Shown: positions 12,075 through 37,810 of the stretch, piece by piece
Numbering within the stretch: position 1 is the stretch's first letter
Layout of the letters: every line of letters begins with the position of its first letter
Assembly: GCA_950295325.1 (NCBI GenBank)
Contig: OX485808.1
Span: 43,544,527-43,608,526, forward strand
Length of the DNA stretch: 64,000 bases
Source: Polytrichum commune
Taxonomy: Eukaryota > Streptophyta > Polytrichopsida > Polytrichales > Polytrichaceae
Direction: 5' to 3'
Program-made: the position numbers and the translations under genes
Notes under the pieces: model-generated
The model's database searches: none
The model's input: only the letters and a program-made list of their open reading frames with translations
What the model was told of the DNA's origin: nothing

Positions 12075-15000
12075 GTTCAATGATCCATGGACGTTTCCTA
12101 TATGGAGTGTCAACCCTAAGCTATTGACAAACCCAAAATGACCATGATTTGGAGGTGTGTTGCATAAAGGGACAAACTAAACTATATGAAAATAATAATA
12201 CTTGGCACTAACTATTTCAATTGTGAATCCAATGCCCCAATCTTCAGTGGAATTGAATTAAATCTCATTCCTACATTAATTTTGCATGTGCCAAAGCACC
12301 CAACCGTAGCCCGCAATTATGCTAAATACAATATTCATTGTCACTCGTTATTTAGAATTATGCAACACTATATCTATTTATTGTATATCTCATATTTTAC
12401 CAACAAAGGTGAAACTGGTAGATTGGACAATATAGAACACTAACAATTTTATTTGGTCAAAAAACACATCAACAGTAAAAACATATAGCATTGTGTAAAT
12501 CCAAATAATAAATGACATTAAATATGTTATTTTGTCTAGTTATCCAAAAATTGGTCCACCATTGGGAAGATGCCACATGCAACATGCCCAATTCTATAAG
12601 CAACCATGACAAGGGAAAGTTAACAGTGGAAGGGGACGGATAGGCATGTTGGATGTAAACTCGTTTCTTTTTTACTGTGAGGGGTGCCTGACTTGCCCTA
12701 TAGTAAACCGCTTTCCAAATGCACTATGCGTGACTTTCCCTTAAGCATGTTATTGTCTCGTATTCTCCAAACGACTTAAATTCTCCTAACAACAAAATTT
12801 GCATGAATGTTTGATTGTACATGGAGATCACATCTAGTGCTTTGGATCAAGTTTTAAATTTCCTTTGCCTAATGTCATTCATACATAGTCTTATGTGGCA
12901 GTTTCTGAGTGCCATGCATTGCAAAGACCTCTCAAAGATTGAGTTTTCACCATAACACTAAATTTAAAATTTGGTAGGCTCCCAACTTCAACACCCTTCA
13001 AAAACACAAAGTTCCACTCCAATTGGATTCCATCGTCTAACTCAAATCCAATGGTGAAACCAAACATGCATGTTGTGGGTGATAAAAACCTACCAAAGCA
13101 AAGTGATGTCCACAAAGTTGTAAAATATCATGATCAGTGAGGTTTGGACATCTTAAAACATGGTATTTAGGTATTAGCTACTTTATACGCGCCATTTGTA
13201 CGTTTGGATGTACCAAAGATTTATGGGATTTGAATCACAAAGGCCTCAAAGTTAGACATGTGAAATCATACGTTCTTTTGACCAAGTTTAGGTTGGTAAT
13301 TTAAGGGGTTGAATTGAGCTTCACCAGAAAGTGAGTTTCTTTGCACCTTAAAACTTGCAATCTCCAATTGTTGGCTCAAGCCACATGCTATCATTCAACC
13401 TTTGTATGGCATGACCAACAATACCACCACCTCGACCTCCATTGCATATAAATGTATGAATTGAAATTTAGGGTGACTTATAAAAGAAAAACTATTGATT
13501 TGAAAAAATGATAGGATGCTCAAATGTTGATATTCATTGTATGGTTTCAATCCTCTATTTTTCAACCCATATATATTCATATTTTGTAAAAACCTAATTC
13601 ATTATTCTTACTTTTTACCATATGATACCATGTAGTCACCAAAGTTGAGGTTGTAATTCACAAGCTCTTTTGTTTATCAACATCAGTATAATTGTTGGTA
13701 AATTTAATTTAATTTGATTTTAGAAGTTTTCTTATGATTCTTGGAGATTTGTTTTCAATGGCATCTTTATGTAGAGTTTGATTTACAGTTTATATATGGG
13801 TTATGGGCCCTTCAAGTTTTGCATATAAAAATTTGTTTCCATGTCATCAACATCGGTCATTTTGGTCTCAATTTCCTTTTAGAGTCAACAACACGCTTAT
13901 AATTGTCCAAAACCATGTCTTTAATTTAATTGGGGTGATTAAACTACCATTTAACGATAATCTCATATATTGTAGGTATGTATTATTCCAGCTTAAGAAG
14001 CTCTATCTCATCCACCAAACTTCATATATATATAACAATGTAAATATTGTCCCAATTTGAAAACGACAAACGCAATCTACAAAGCCTATCAAAGTCAGCC
14101 TTGATGTTAGCCCCAAAAATGCTACTTGGCCTTGAAGCAAGGAGACAAACAATCCCTTATTTGGCAGTGAGGTGGGGGGGGGGGCTACATGGAGTACTAG
14201 AAACCTATATGAGTGGTGAAAGATTGCGATGTCACAAGGTGGTGTCCCATAACTTTCTCCCACTCATGGGTTAAGTCATGGTGGAGTCACCCGGGCTCCC
14301 TAGCAACTTGCACCACTAAGGGGAACCTGCACTTACGTCTTGAATTCCCAAGAGAGGGCCCAATGCTAGTGAGTGGCAACAACAACTTGTGGGGTGTTTG
14401 AAGCATGTCATAGGACCACATGTTGGGATACCCAACTCGAAACCCCATGGGCAAGGGGTTTAGGATGCTCATAGCAGGGCGTATGCCATGCGCTGCACAC
14501 TAAAATTTATTGAGGGAGGTTGGATTAACTTGTGTGTGGCCCTTGGTTTTGCAGAGATATTGGCATTGCAAACTCATTGAGTCATCATTGGGTCCCACTT
14601 GGTGGTTGTCATTGTTACACAACAGGTTGCCTTTGAACCAAATGTGGGTTTGGGTTGAGAGAAATTATGTGAGTGCTCTTTTTTGTGTTGTTGAGACGTG
14701 CACATTATAATACAACTTAATTTGGGGGAAGATAAAAGAATATGATGAAAATCTTAACATTGCATGCTTTGAAAAATGACATGGTCCAATAATCACTCTA
14801 GAAGTGCATTCTTCACGAATAAGAAAAATGTGCATGCATTTAAAATGCGGCTCTAATAAGAGATGCAATGCACAATCGAGAAATATCATACTATATTAAA
14901 GTTCTTTGTGAAGTGGCAAAAGGGAGGGTCAAAATCATAAGTTTTGGAATTTTCTCACAATTCTAGTTTAACTTCCTCTCATACATGAAGTCATACGTAA

Positions 15001-16065
15001 AATGTAAAGGAAGATTGATCTTTTGGTCAACAAACATAGGATTCACGTCTTTGGGCCCAATCTTTGAATTTGAAGCAATGAACCACACCCATATAACACA
15101 TGGCCCTCCTCCATGTGGGATTTGGTGACATGGCTCTCCTCCATTAGGCTGATGATAGTTGATGTCAGTGATCTTGTTATTCAAGTTCTTAAAAGTGGGT
15201 CCATGAAGTACAAATTGCCTTTACTTTTTGAACAAATCAATTTCTCACCCCTAACATCCACTTAGAGGGTTTAGATTTCCTTAAAAACACATGATTGTTG
15301 TGCGGAGAACACTATTGTCCATGGTTAATGTAATAACACGCATAACTTAAGCACCCCCCCCCCCCAAAAGAAGAAGAAGAAGAAGAAGAAGAATCTTGTA
15401 AATATTTAAGAATGAACTAAGAATTGCTAATTGGAGCCCTATTGATCTTGGAGGGTTCAAGGGGCTAACAACATGGATGGAGTAGTTGTGGTTATGACAT
15501 ATTACACCATGTCTTCCTACATCAAAGAAACTCATTTATATGACTACCAAAACTCTTTTGACATTCCATGAATTATTGTTTAGTGGTGTATAAATTATTA
15601 TGACATTCGACCAAGCTTGCTCCATGAAACCCTAATCTATGTAGTGTCATTCAAACTCCACATAACTCCATAGGTCTCCACATGTTTCCACATATAAATA
15701 AGTGAGAATGATAATATTTTGGAGCCACATGTCAACACAATATGTCATTCCATTCAAGATATCATATATAAAAGCATATTTTGTACGGTTTTCATTGGCT
15801 CACACCCCCCTCCCACACATAAAAATGTTTCACCTACTTATATGCCCACTCAATTTGTTTTGTAAACTAGTCAAACCTCCCAAGGATACTCAATGTTTCC
15901 CTTATTCCATAAGCATTACCATCCAATTTGCTTCCAATCCATTGAATTTTCTTGTTGATTCCATCATCGTCACTTTTTGGAATACAAAGTGTGAATCACC
16001 AATATGCCATCAATACTCTCTTTAACTTTAATACGTAATTAAGAAAAAAACACAAATCAACATAT
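12075..16065. other. Gene-free AT-rich stretch
   Basis: Contains a lone end of the CACTAAATATGG-type MITE (12475-12530), a G11 run (14174-14184), the GAA microsatellite, and at 13960-14030 a short block (CTCATCCACCAAACTTCA) also present in CHD1 intron 2 (22290-22330). No coding is recognised. Confidence 0.5.
15354..15393. repeat. C12 run followed by GAA microsatellite
   Basis: A run of 12 C (15354-15365) followed, after AAAAG, by seven to eight GAA units. Confidence 0.9.
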
Positions 16066-16068
16066 CAT

Positions 16069-16494
16069 ACCTTGGACAACCAACCAACTAATTCAATTAT
16101 TAGTTAACTAGTTGCCTTTCATATCTATAGTTGTTCGCGATTTGACCTCCAAAAAATGTAGTTAATTATAGTTGTTTTAAATTCAATATGTCAAAAAAAC
16201 ATAGTTAACCAAAGTCGGGAGCAACTTGTTTATGGGATCTTGTTGCAGTGTTGTAGTGTCATTAGTGTGTTATTTGTGTTGATGGTGTACATGGAGGTTG
16301 ATATGGAGCCTAACTTTGTGAGTGATCGTATAAAGGCGTTTCTTCATGATCCTTAGTGGCCCGAGCATATCAAAGAGGCGAACTTCATCGAATATATAAT
16401 GATACTTGGAATTTTTCTAGTTAACTATAGTTGTTCTTGAATCTAGTCTTAATTTTTCTAGTTAACCATAATTATTTGAGTAGTTGTCCAAGGT
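16069..16494. mobile_element. Inverted-repeat element with ACCTTGGACAAC ends
   Basis: ACCTTGGACAAC at the left and its complement at the right bound 426 bp. GTTAACTAG blocks are repeated in inverted order further in. No target duplication was seen, so the borders are tentative. Confidence 0.5.
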
Positions 16495-16569
16495 CTACAC
16501 ATATGAAGGACCTTTTCAAGATAGCAGTATGATACCATACTACTTTTGTTATCATCAAATGTAATTAAA

Positions 16570-16593
16570 CACACACACACACACACACACACA
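16570..16593. repeat. AC dinucleotide microsatellite
   Basis: Perfect AC repeat of about 12 units between two inverted-repeat elements. Confidence 0.9.
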
Positions 16594-16620
16594 AAGGAAT
16601 ACAAATAGCTTGTCCCAACC

Positions 16621-17004
16621 AGCTACACTGAATATGATATTTAGTGTCATATGGTATTTTATGTCACTATAGTAGCTTTTTGGATGACACTTCTTATGAA
16701 TAAGTGAACAAATAATGTCATGGACAATGGACAAGTTCATCCATTAGCCAAAACCCTACTTTCTCTTATCAGCAACTCGTGATGAATTATTGTCATGGAT
16801 GATTGAAATTTGGATGAACAATCACTTGGTAAGTGATAGTAACTACAACACTATAATATATCTATAATCCCCCAAAAAATTATAAGGAATGGCAAATAAT
16901 GTTGGGTTAACATTTAGTAATGGTGACAATATACCATGGTATACAACTAGTATTGCGGAAGACAATTAGAATTGGTGCACTAAAATATCATATTTAGTGT
17001 AGCT
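16621..17004. mobile_element. MITE with AGCTACACTRAATATG ends
   Basis: A 384-bp element whose inverted ends start AGCTACACTGAATATGATA and AGCTACACTAAATATGATA (about 26 bp). No clear target duplication was found. The termini resemble those at 46222 and 56514. Confidence 0.6.
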
Positions 17005-17214
17005 TCCCCACCCCCATTTTCTCTCCCCTTTTTAGTCCACCTACCGGAAGGTAAGCAACGACTTCTCGTCCATAGTCAAGACACCCACCATTGACTAGTT
17101 GTTGGAAAATGGACCCTCTTCATGTCGGTTTGTCAAATGTGTTGATGTTCTATTGTGTTCCACCTTTTTCTCTTTTTTTTGTCTCGTCTTTGTCCCAACT
17201 CAACAAAACACTTA

Positions 17215-17709
17215 GGGCCACTTCACAAACGTGACTAAGAGCCCGTGACCATTACACTTCAAGCACCCTCATTCGTGGAAAAGGTGGAGCCGTCCAAGTT
17301 CACTTCACGCTATGCTTGAGGGACCAACATAGTATGTGAATGCAAGATGGATGTAAAGTCTACATGGATTCCTACATGGCATCAAATGAATCATGTTTCA
17401 TGGTCACTTGGATTATTTTCAAAAACTATCGCTTGGAGATAGGCCTAACACAAAACTGGGAGACCATGCCACTCCAATGCTCACAACCATCGATTTATTC
17501 TATTTTATCATATGTGAGGAGCCGCATGAATAGAAATTCATTAAAATAGCATTTGGTTGAGGGCCCGGTCACATATGGCTTCACACTACACTCGACGATC
17601 TGTGACCACACTACATGATTTTAGAGGTGTCTTGGGACGGCCTTTGGAGACTCTTTTGAGCTCTCACAACTTCATGGTCACGGCTCTTGGCTCGTGTGTG
17701 AAGTGGCCC
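17215..17709. mobile_element. Tourist-like (PIF/Harbinger) MITE
   Basis: A 495-bp element with ends GGGCCACTTCACA (left) and the same sequence inverted at the right, extending as imperfect inverted repeats for about 38 bp (including GAGCC...GTGACCAT). Both sides have TTA (17212-17214 and 17710-17712), the usual Harbinger target. It contains no gene. A second copy lies at 11249-12070. Confidence 0.8.
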
Positions 17710-18314
17710 TTAACCTCGTGGCTCCACAAATAGCCAGTGCTTGAAGTCACTTGCCATAATCGACATATACGACAACTAATCAAACCATGACCCAAAAGCT
17801 CAAGATACCAATGTAAATAAATGACGTGAACCAACATTCAAATGGTTGGAGAAGAAACTTGAAACTACACATTATAAATCGGAAATAAATACATTCCATT
17901 TAAGAATTTCACAGTTTTAGTGGATGGTATCCTCAAAACATGAAATAAACACAATCACATTAGAAGTTTTAGATGAATACAAAAACATGAACTTGAAGAT
18001 ATATATTATCATCCACAAATTGACTTCACCACAGCGATCTATGACAGTTCATTTGTATTGAAAATATGAATAAATGACCATTGATTTGAGGTGTTTTGGG
18101 ATTGCTTGACCTCGACTTAACTTCAATACCTCAATACCAATTGCATGTATATGTTGGGCAAAGGCCACGTTTCCACGTTCCCATCAATCTCAAGCCCGAC
18201 CTCAATACCTCAATTTCGAATGACAACATACAACATGGATTGAAGGTGAAGACATTCTCATACCAAGATGAATCCAAACTCAAAACCTCAACATGGTAGA
18301 TATGCATAATCTAG

Positions 18315-18678
18315 AGGCACCACGGGCCTTGGCTTGGTGGTTAGAGCTCATGGCCCCCAATGAGGAGGTTGTGGGTTCTATTCCCCATGCCGGCGTGGTG
18401 CTCACCACCCTTAGTCCACCCAACTATGGTGGGGGGTCCTTGGACCTTGTTGTATGGGTACCTCAAAGCCCTTTGGGGGGATACCATGTCCGGTATCTTC
18501 AAGGCACTAGTGGCTAGCTAGAAACTAGTATAGTGTGTCACTATAGTGTCCATCCTCGAAAGGGGAGAGTAGTATTGTCCCAACGTCCCCTTGTCCAGTG
18601 GGCATCGGGTCATTGGCATTACGAACGGACACTTTATTCATGCCGGCCCCTTAAAAGGGACCGGAGTTTCTATCTATC
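18315..18678 (+). mobile_element. Complete tRNA-derived SINE
   Basis: A 364-bp element with a perfect 12-bp target-site duplication, TGCATAATCTAG (18303-18314 and 18679-18690). Its head carries pol III promoter boxes: A-box-like TGGCTTGGTGG (18330-18340) and B-box-like GGTTCTATTCC (18374-18384, one mismatch to consensus). Its last 139 bp (18540-18678) match the 3' end of the LINE at 7175-7315 at roughly nine positions in ten by eye. It ends in the same TCTA-type tail. It lies just upstream of the CHD1 promoter, in the same orientation. Confidence 0.9.
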
Positions 18679-19049
18679 TGCATAATCTAGTTACTTATCT
18701 TAATCAAACACTTATAATTGAGTGATAGGTGGTCTGGTTTGGCGTCAAGAACGGATACCAAAAAGACATGTGTTTAGTAGATATTTGAAACTGCGCACAT
18801 AATACGACAACAACTCTACTTTCAATGCTAATCAACATATCTAGAGAGATCTACTTAACCATTTGATAAGAGCATAATTTGTTAACTTTGATAGTGAATA
18901 GGATATTGAAATGAGATTCAAAATTTATCGAGGAAAGTCGGTATGGCCTTGATTTGGATTTGCTAAACATCTCATGCTAATCGTGTGTTTTGTATCCTAG
19001 GAGAAGTGGACTGGTCGGAGAAAAAGTAACCATTTAAGACCCATCTACT

Positions 19050-19720
19050 TTAGCCCCCCTCCGCTCTAAATAGAAGGCTTTCGTATTGAAGTGAACCACT
19101 CAATGACCGGCTGAGACGGTCACTGCCGAGAAACCTCGAAGGAACGAGGGACAGGATCGACACAAGCACTAATCAGGCCCTATGGCCGCGGGAGACCGGA
19201 GCAGACGGTTGCTCCGACATGCGCTGCAGGAAAGACGAGGACAGAGAACCGGGTTATCCGGTTACACACACGTGAGTTTACAATGGAGACCGGAGGGGCC
19301 GGTACGCGTAACCAGGGGTAAGGTAAGGGTTCACCTGCAGCGTGCGTGTGGCTCGTCTTCTCCCCCCCTCGCCTGCAACCCTCGATGCATCGATTCCACG
19401 CATCTCCTCGCCCATCGCCGCAACGGAGCCCCGGGCGGACGGTTCCAGCGGATCCCCAACGTCGTGCCCTCTACGGTGGGCTTTGTCCCGTTGCATTCGG
19501 TGTAAAAATGAGGCCAAGAGGCAGGGAAATCTGACCAGGGGTCGGGGTACTCCTCTTTTGGGACATTCGGAGGCCGGGGCGGAGGATCGGGCCCACGGCT
19601 GCGAGAATCAGAGAATTATGGTGAGGATGCATGGTTGGGTGGGGGACGCATGCATGGATGCATGCGAGATGGTGCCGTTGTTTTGGTAGTTCCGTCCGCC
19701 CTTTTGGGGTTGCAAGAGAA
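19050..19720 (+). promoter_or_regulatory. GC-rich promoter/first-leader island of the CHD1 gene
   Basis: The AT-rich intergenic DNA gives way here to a CpG-rich stretch directly upstream of the gene. A TATA-like CTAAATAG lies at about 19065-19072, which would place transcription start near 19100. This is inferred from position and composition only; no transcript evidence is visible. Open frames in this stretch (for example 19182-19505) look like a by-product of high GC, not genes. Confidence 0.5.
19104..19303. promoter_or_regulatory. Cluster of ACCG...CGGT inverted repeats
   Basis: Four short dyads share the same half-site: TGACCG/CGGTCA (19104-19122, 7-nt spacer), ACCG/CGGT (19195-19209, 7-nt spacer), AACCGG/CCGGTT (19247-19263, 5-nt spacer) and ACCGG/CCGGT (19289-19303, 5-nt spacer). 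They sit in the presumed promoter. A dimeric DNA-binding protein could use such sites, but the factor is unknown. Confidence 0.4.
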
Positions 19721-19865
19721 GAGGATTGGATTGGTGACCTAAGCTTTACCTTGGCGCTTCGATTTCGCATCAATCTGGCATAAATCTCTCTTCCAAAATC
19801 GTTTCGATGTTGTCAGGGTGGTGTGAAGATTGCCATACGATTCGATGTGTGTGTATTGCGGTTTG

Positions 19866-19910
19866 CAGAGAGATATAGAGAAAGAGAGAGAGAGAGAGGG
19901 AGAACCCTAG
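19866..19910 (+). promoter_or_regulatory. GA repeat followed by a telo-box-like motif
   Basis: A GAGA tract is followed at once by AACCCTAG. GA repeats and AAACCCTA-type telo boxes are common in plant leaders near transcription starts of housekeeping genes. This supports a 5'-UTR or core promoter assignment. Confidence 0.5.
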
Positions 19911-20942
19911 GTCGGAGTTATCTTTCTTAGACAGGGTTTAAGGGAGGGATTCCCCGGGCGATCGCTAAGGGATGTGGTTCGATGTCTATATTGTTAGGAA
20001 TCCTACCGTTTGGAAAAGTCTGCTTGGGCTTCGGTCCCCGCAAGCGCCCCCGAAAGGATTGTTGGATCCTGGTTTTGACCTAATTCCATCGTATGGTGGT
20101 GAATAGCGTTACCTATCCTCGTGGAATGGATCTATTTACTCAGGGCATTGCTGCATGTTCAAGCAATTGTTCGTAAAGAGTTTCTTGTGACATAGATATA
20201 GTTATTTCGCCAATTTGTCGCCTAGATCGTTGGGGGTTGAGGTTGCAGTTTTTGTTTTAGGTGCGGAAGTCTACAATTGAAGAGTCTTATGCCTTGTAAG
20301 ACGGGTTGTGTTAGTGAAGAATTGGGTGCAAGTCTGTTATTTGCCTTGGTTTTTTCATTCTCCTGTAGGGATGGATCCCTCTGAACTGATGATGGATTGT
20401 TATGATTTTACGTTTTTCTTCAATGCCTTTGTTCAGAGAGATGTTATTTCTAAATCAAATCTTCCCAGAGTTCCTTCGGTTCTCGAAGGCGAGGCTACAG
20501 GGAGTTTGGTTTTCGTGGAGTAAAGTTCCCATTCACTTCCTCTCTGCCAGAAATCTCTACATACTAGAAGCAAACATCCTTCTAAAGCTCCACATGTAAC
20601 TCATGTGAAGGAATCCGATGTTCCCTGTCAGCTTGTAGTTGCTCATTGTGAGTTAGCCCAGTAGTTCAACCGTTTCTGCGTTTCTGCGTCATCAATCGTG
20701 GATTGAATTTTTAGGGTTTAATAATTTGCTCTGTCTAGTGGCGTGTTTCTTGTTAGGGATTGTACTTAGTCTCCTGGCATTGAATATCTGTCATCTGCAT
20801 TGTAGTCAGCTTATAAGGAGCGAACCCAATTGCAACAGTGTGTGAAGATGTTGGGAAGATGTTGAGTACACATGCACATGACCTAATTGGCACTTGGTGT
20901 TACCATTGTGAGGTATTCACCTAAGTCGTACATTCCTTGCAG

Positions 20943-21056
20943 GTAGACGGAGATATGTATCCTTGAAAGCAGCCCTGGAAGAGAGTCTGTGGAAAACTGG
21001 GTCGAATTCTTGGATCCCTGATGTCATAAAACCTGTAAATATTGGAGGGGTGCGGG
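20943..21056 (+). other. Last 5'-UTR exon segment with two minimal uORFs
   Basis: A good splice acceptor (CATTCCTTGCAG, ending at 20942) suggests a spliced leader whose last segment runs up to the start codon. It holds two very short upstream frames, ATG TAT CCT TGA (20955-20966) and ATG TCA TAA (21021-21029). Such minimal uORFs could reduce translation of the remodeller. The matching donor upstream (somewhere in 19900-20750) could not be fixed. Confidence 0.5.
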
Positions 21057-35472
<14,416 letters not shown>

Positions 35473-36112
35473 GAAAGGGGTGTAACATCACCCTCACTAC
35501 AATTTTCTATATCACCAAGATTTTCTTCAGGTATTGGGTGGGTGCCTCTCGGGGACACAAAAAGGTTATGCATGTTCTTGAGCATTTTGGCCATGTCATC
35601 GTAGAGGTGTTCCAAATTTCTCCCATTCCATTTTTGACGCTGTCGTATGAGTAGGTGCTGCGACTGGCACACTGCAGATTTTTCTTTTCCCCCCCTTCCA
35701 CCTGTTCCGCCAGGCATACAAATTCTTTGTAAAGTCTTTCAGGTGTCATGTATCTACCTGGCATATAAAACTACTCCAGAAAGCAATGGACCTGTCTCAG
35801 ATCTACCGCAAACACTACTTTACATAGTACAAACAAGCGCAATCTGTGCTTTGGCCATTGTTATTCCCACCTTGTCATAGTACTGCCATGAATTAGGACA
35901 CGGGAGCTGCCCACTTTGTGACCACTATTCTCCTGGTCTTCATATTGTACAATTGTTATTTGTGCTGTCTTCAATGAATTAGACAAGCTTTGGGCAGGTT
36001 CTACATACTCAGCTGATTATTTGAAGTAATTTTCAAGGTGGAGTGCAAATCTATGGCTCATGCTATAAGCGAAAGTCAGTTTGGTCAAGAATCAAGTAGA
36101 TCCACAATAAAA
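35473..36112 (+). terminator. CHD1 3' UTR with AATAAA polyadenylation signal
   Basis: No credible coding follows the TGA at 35470-35472. A canonical AATAAA is at 36106-36111. The end of the transcript is inferred; earlier AT-rich near-signals exist. Confidence 0.45.
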
Positions 36113-37589
36113 CCGAGACCTGACATTTCAGGCACTCAAGTCTCTTGACTTGGAGTATATCTCCTACACTTGGGACAACTTGAATTTCCAACTCTTCACA
36201 TTTGATAGTAAATTTTGGCAGTGCACTTTTTAGCGTAGCTAGTACAAAAAGCTAATTGTGAATGATTAAATAGTTGGGCCTCGGTCTGCAATGCCTAGAA
36301 CGTAGATCATGCTCCAGAGGACATCACCTCATAATGTAGTATCATTCTAGGTTGTACGATTCGTGATTCCATTACTTCTAGGCTGCATCAAGGTTCTAGT
36401 AAGGAATTGAGAGATGGCTCTGAGTCCCCCCCACAGATCTATGCATGTGAATGACTACAACATTTCTTGTCCATGCTTGGATTTTGGTCATTTTACCAAA
36501 GGCAAGGACTTAAATTGGCATTTCAATTTCTTCTGCTATTTTCCAGGCATTAAGGGTAAATTTAGAGGCATAGTTGTCTCAATCAACAATAGGTGTATTA
36601 TTAATTTTCTGTCCGATGCAAAATGTAACTGAGGATCATGGCAACAATTGCTGTTCTTGTAGCTGTTTCCACACTGTAAGCTCCAGTTTCAATCTGCACT
36701 GGAGAACTTTTGAAAATTGTCAAGAACTCCCAAGTCACAGCAGATTTTTCTCAAATGTACGTCACATGTACAAACGATGTAGAGATTTGCATTCATATCC
36801 TTTACATAATGTACCTGGATGATGCTAAAGAGCACCACCTACTGACCCAAAATATAAAAAAATCTGGCCCTCTCAAAATGCTGCACTGAGAATGCCTTAA
36901 TTTTCAAGAAGCATGTCTGGAATCTCTGGAATCTCTGGAATGCAAAGATATTGATGATGAAACTTGAGAACCTAAAGCTCTGCATGCACCCATTGTGATA
37001 TTATGAAAGTGGATGGCAGCAGCAACTCCAATGTCGCGAGAATCACAGGTGCATGCATCAGTCTTTCTCTTGCGTACGATTCGCACAAAGTTTCTCGGCT
37101 TGAGATTGCATCGAGGTTTGGGGTACCAATGGCAGTTGCACCTAGCTTAGTAGCTTCTCTTTCATCAATTCAATAGCTTGCAGTACGCTCTCTAGTGCCA
37201 GGGACCTTCTTATCCACAGAAGCTTCTCCCAAACTCCCCTTGTGTCTGAGGTAAGGTAGATGGATCTTGAAATGGTTACCTTTTTCTGATTAGCCCACTT
37301 CTTCTAGGGTATGAAACACATGACTAGTACGAGATGCTTAGCAAATCCAAATACAGGCCGGAGCCACTTTCATCATAATCTTCCAGAGCTCATATGAGTA
37401 TCTCATCAACGGATTAAAAATTTATGTAGCCGATGCGTTTCAAAGGAGTAAAGAGAAAGACACTCACAAGGCTATTAAATGAGAAATTGTTTTGTTTTCT
37501 GCCCCAGTTACTGGAGGCTCGGCTGTTTCCACTATTGTACTCTCAAACACCAAAATTGTGACCTCTTCAAGAAAACCCCAGGCTGAAGA

Positions 37590-37810
37590 ACCAACCGCTT
37601 GAGCTGATCAACTGCTCGAGTTTGAGAACTACCCGGTTGAAGTTTACGACTTCAGGAAAAATTACCCATAATTTTAGAGGAATCTTATGGAATATGCCTC
37701 AAATTAGTGAAGGAAAACTCAAAGCTCGCATGTAACCGGTTGGACTCAGAAACGTTAGGATTTTGACCGATTATGTTCTAAAATCTCCTTGGACACTGCT
37801 GAAGAATTGC
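37590..37810. repeat. Dispersed repeat pair, copy 1
   Basis: It shares GAATATGCCTCA, CCGGTTGAAGTT-like and TTGGACT...ACG-TAGGATTT blocks in order with 39548-39770. It is non-coding. Confidence 0.6.

Noticed and set aside
19182-19505. 107-codon open frame upstream of CHD1
   Set aside because: Overlapping long frames on both strands in a GC-rich block, no motif, and a promoter/leader position.
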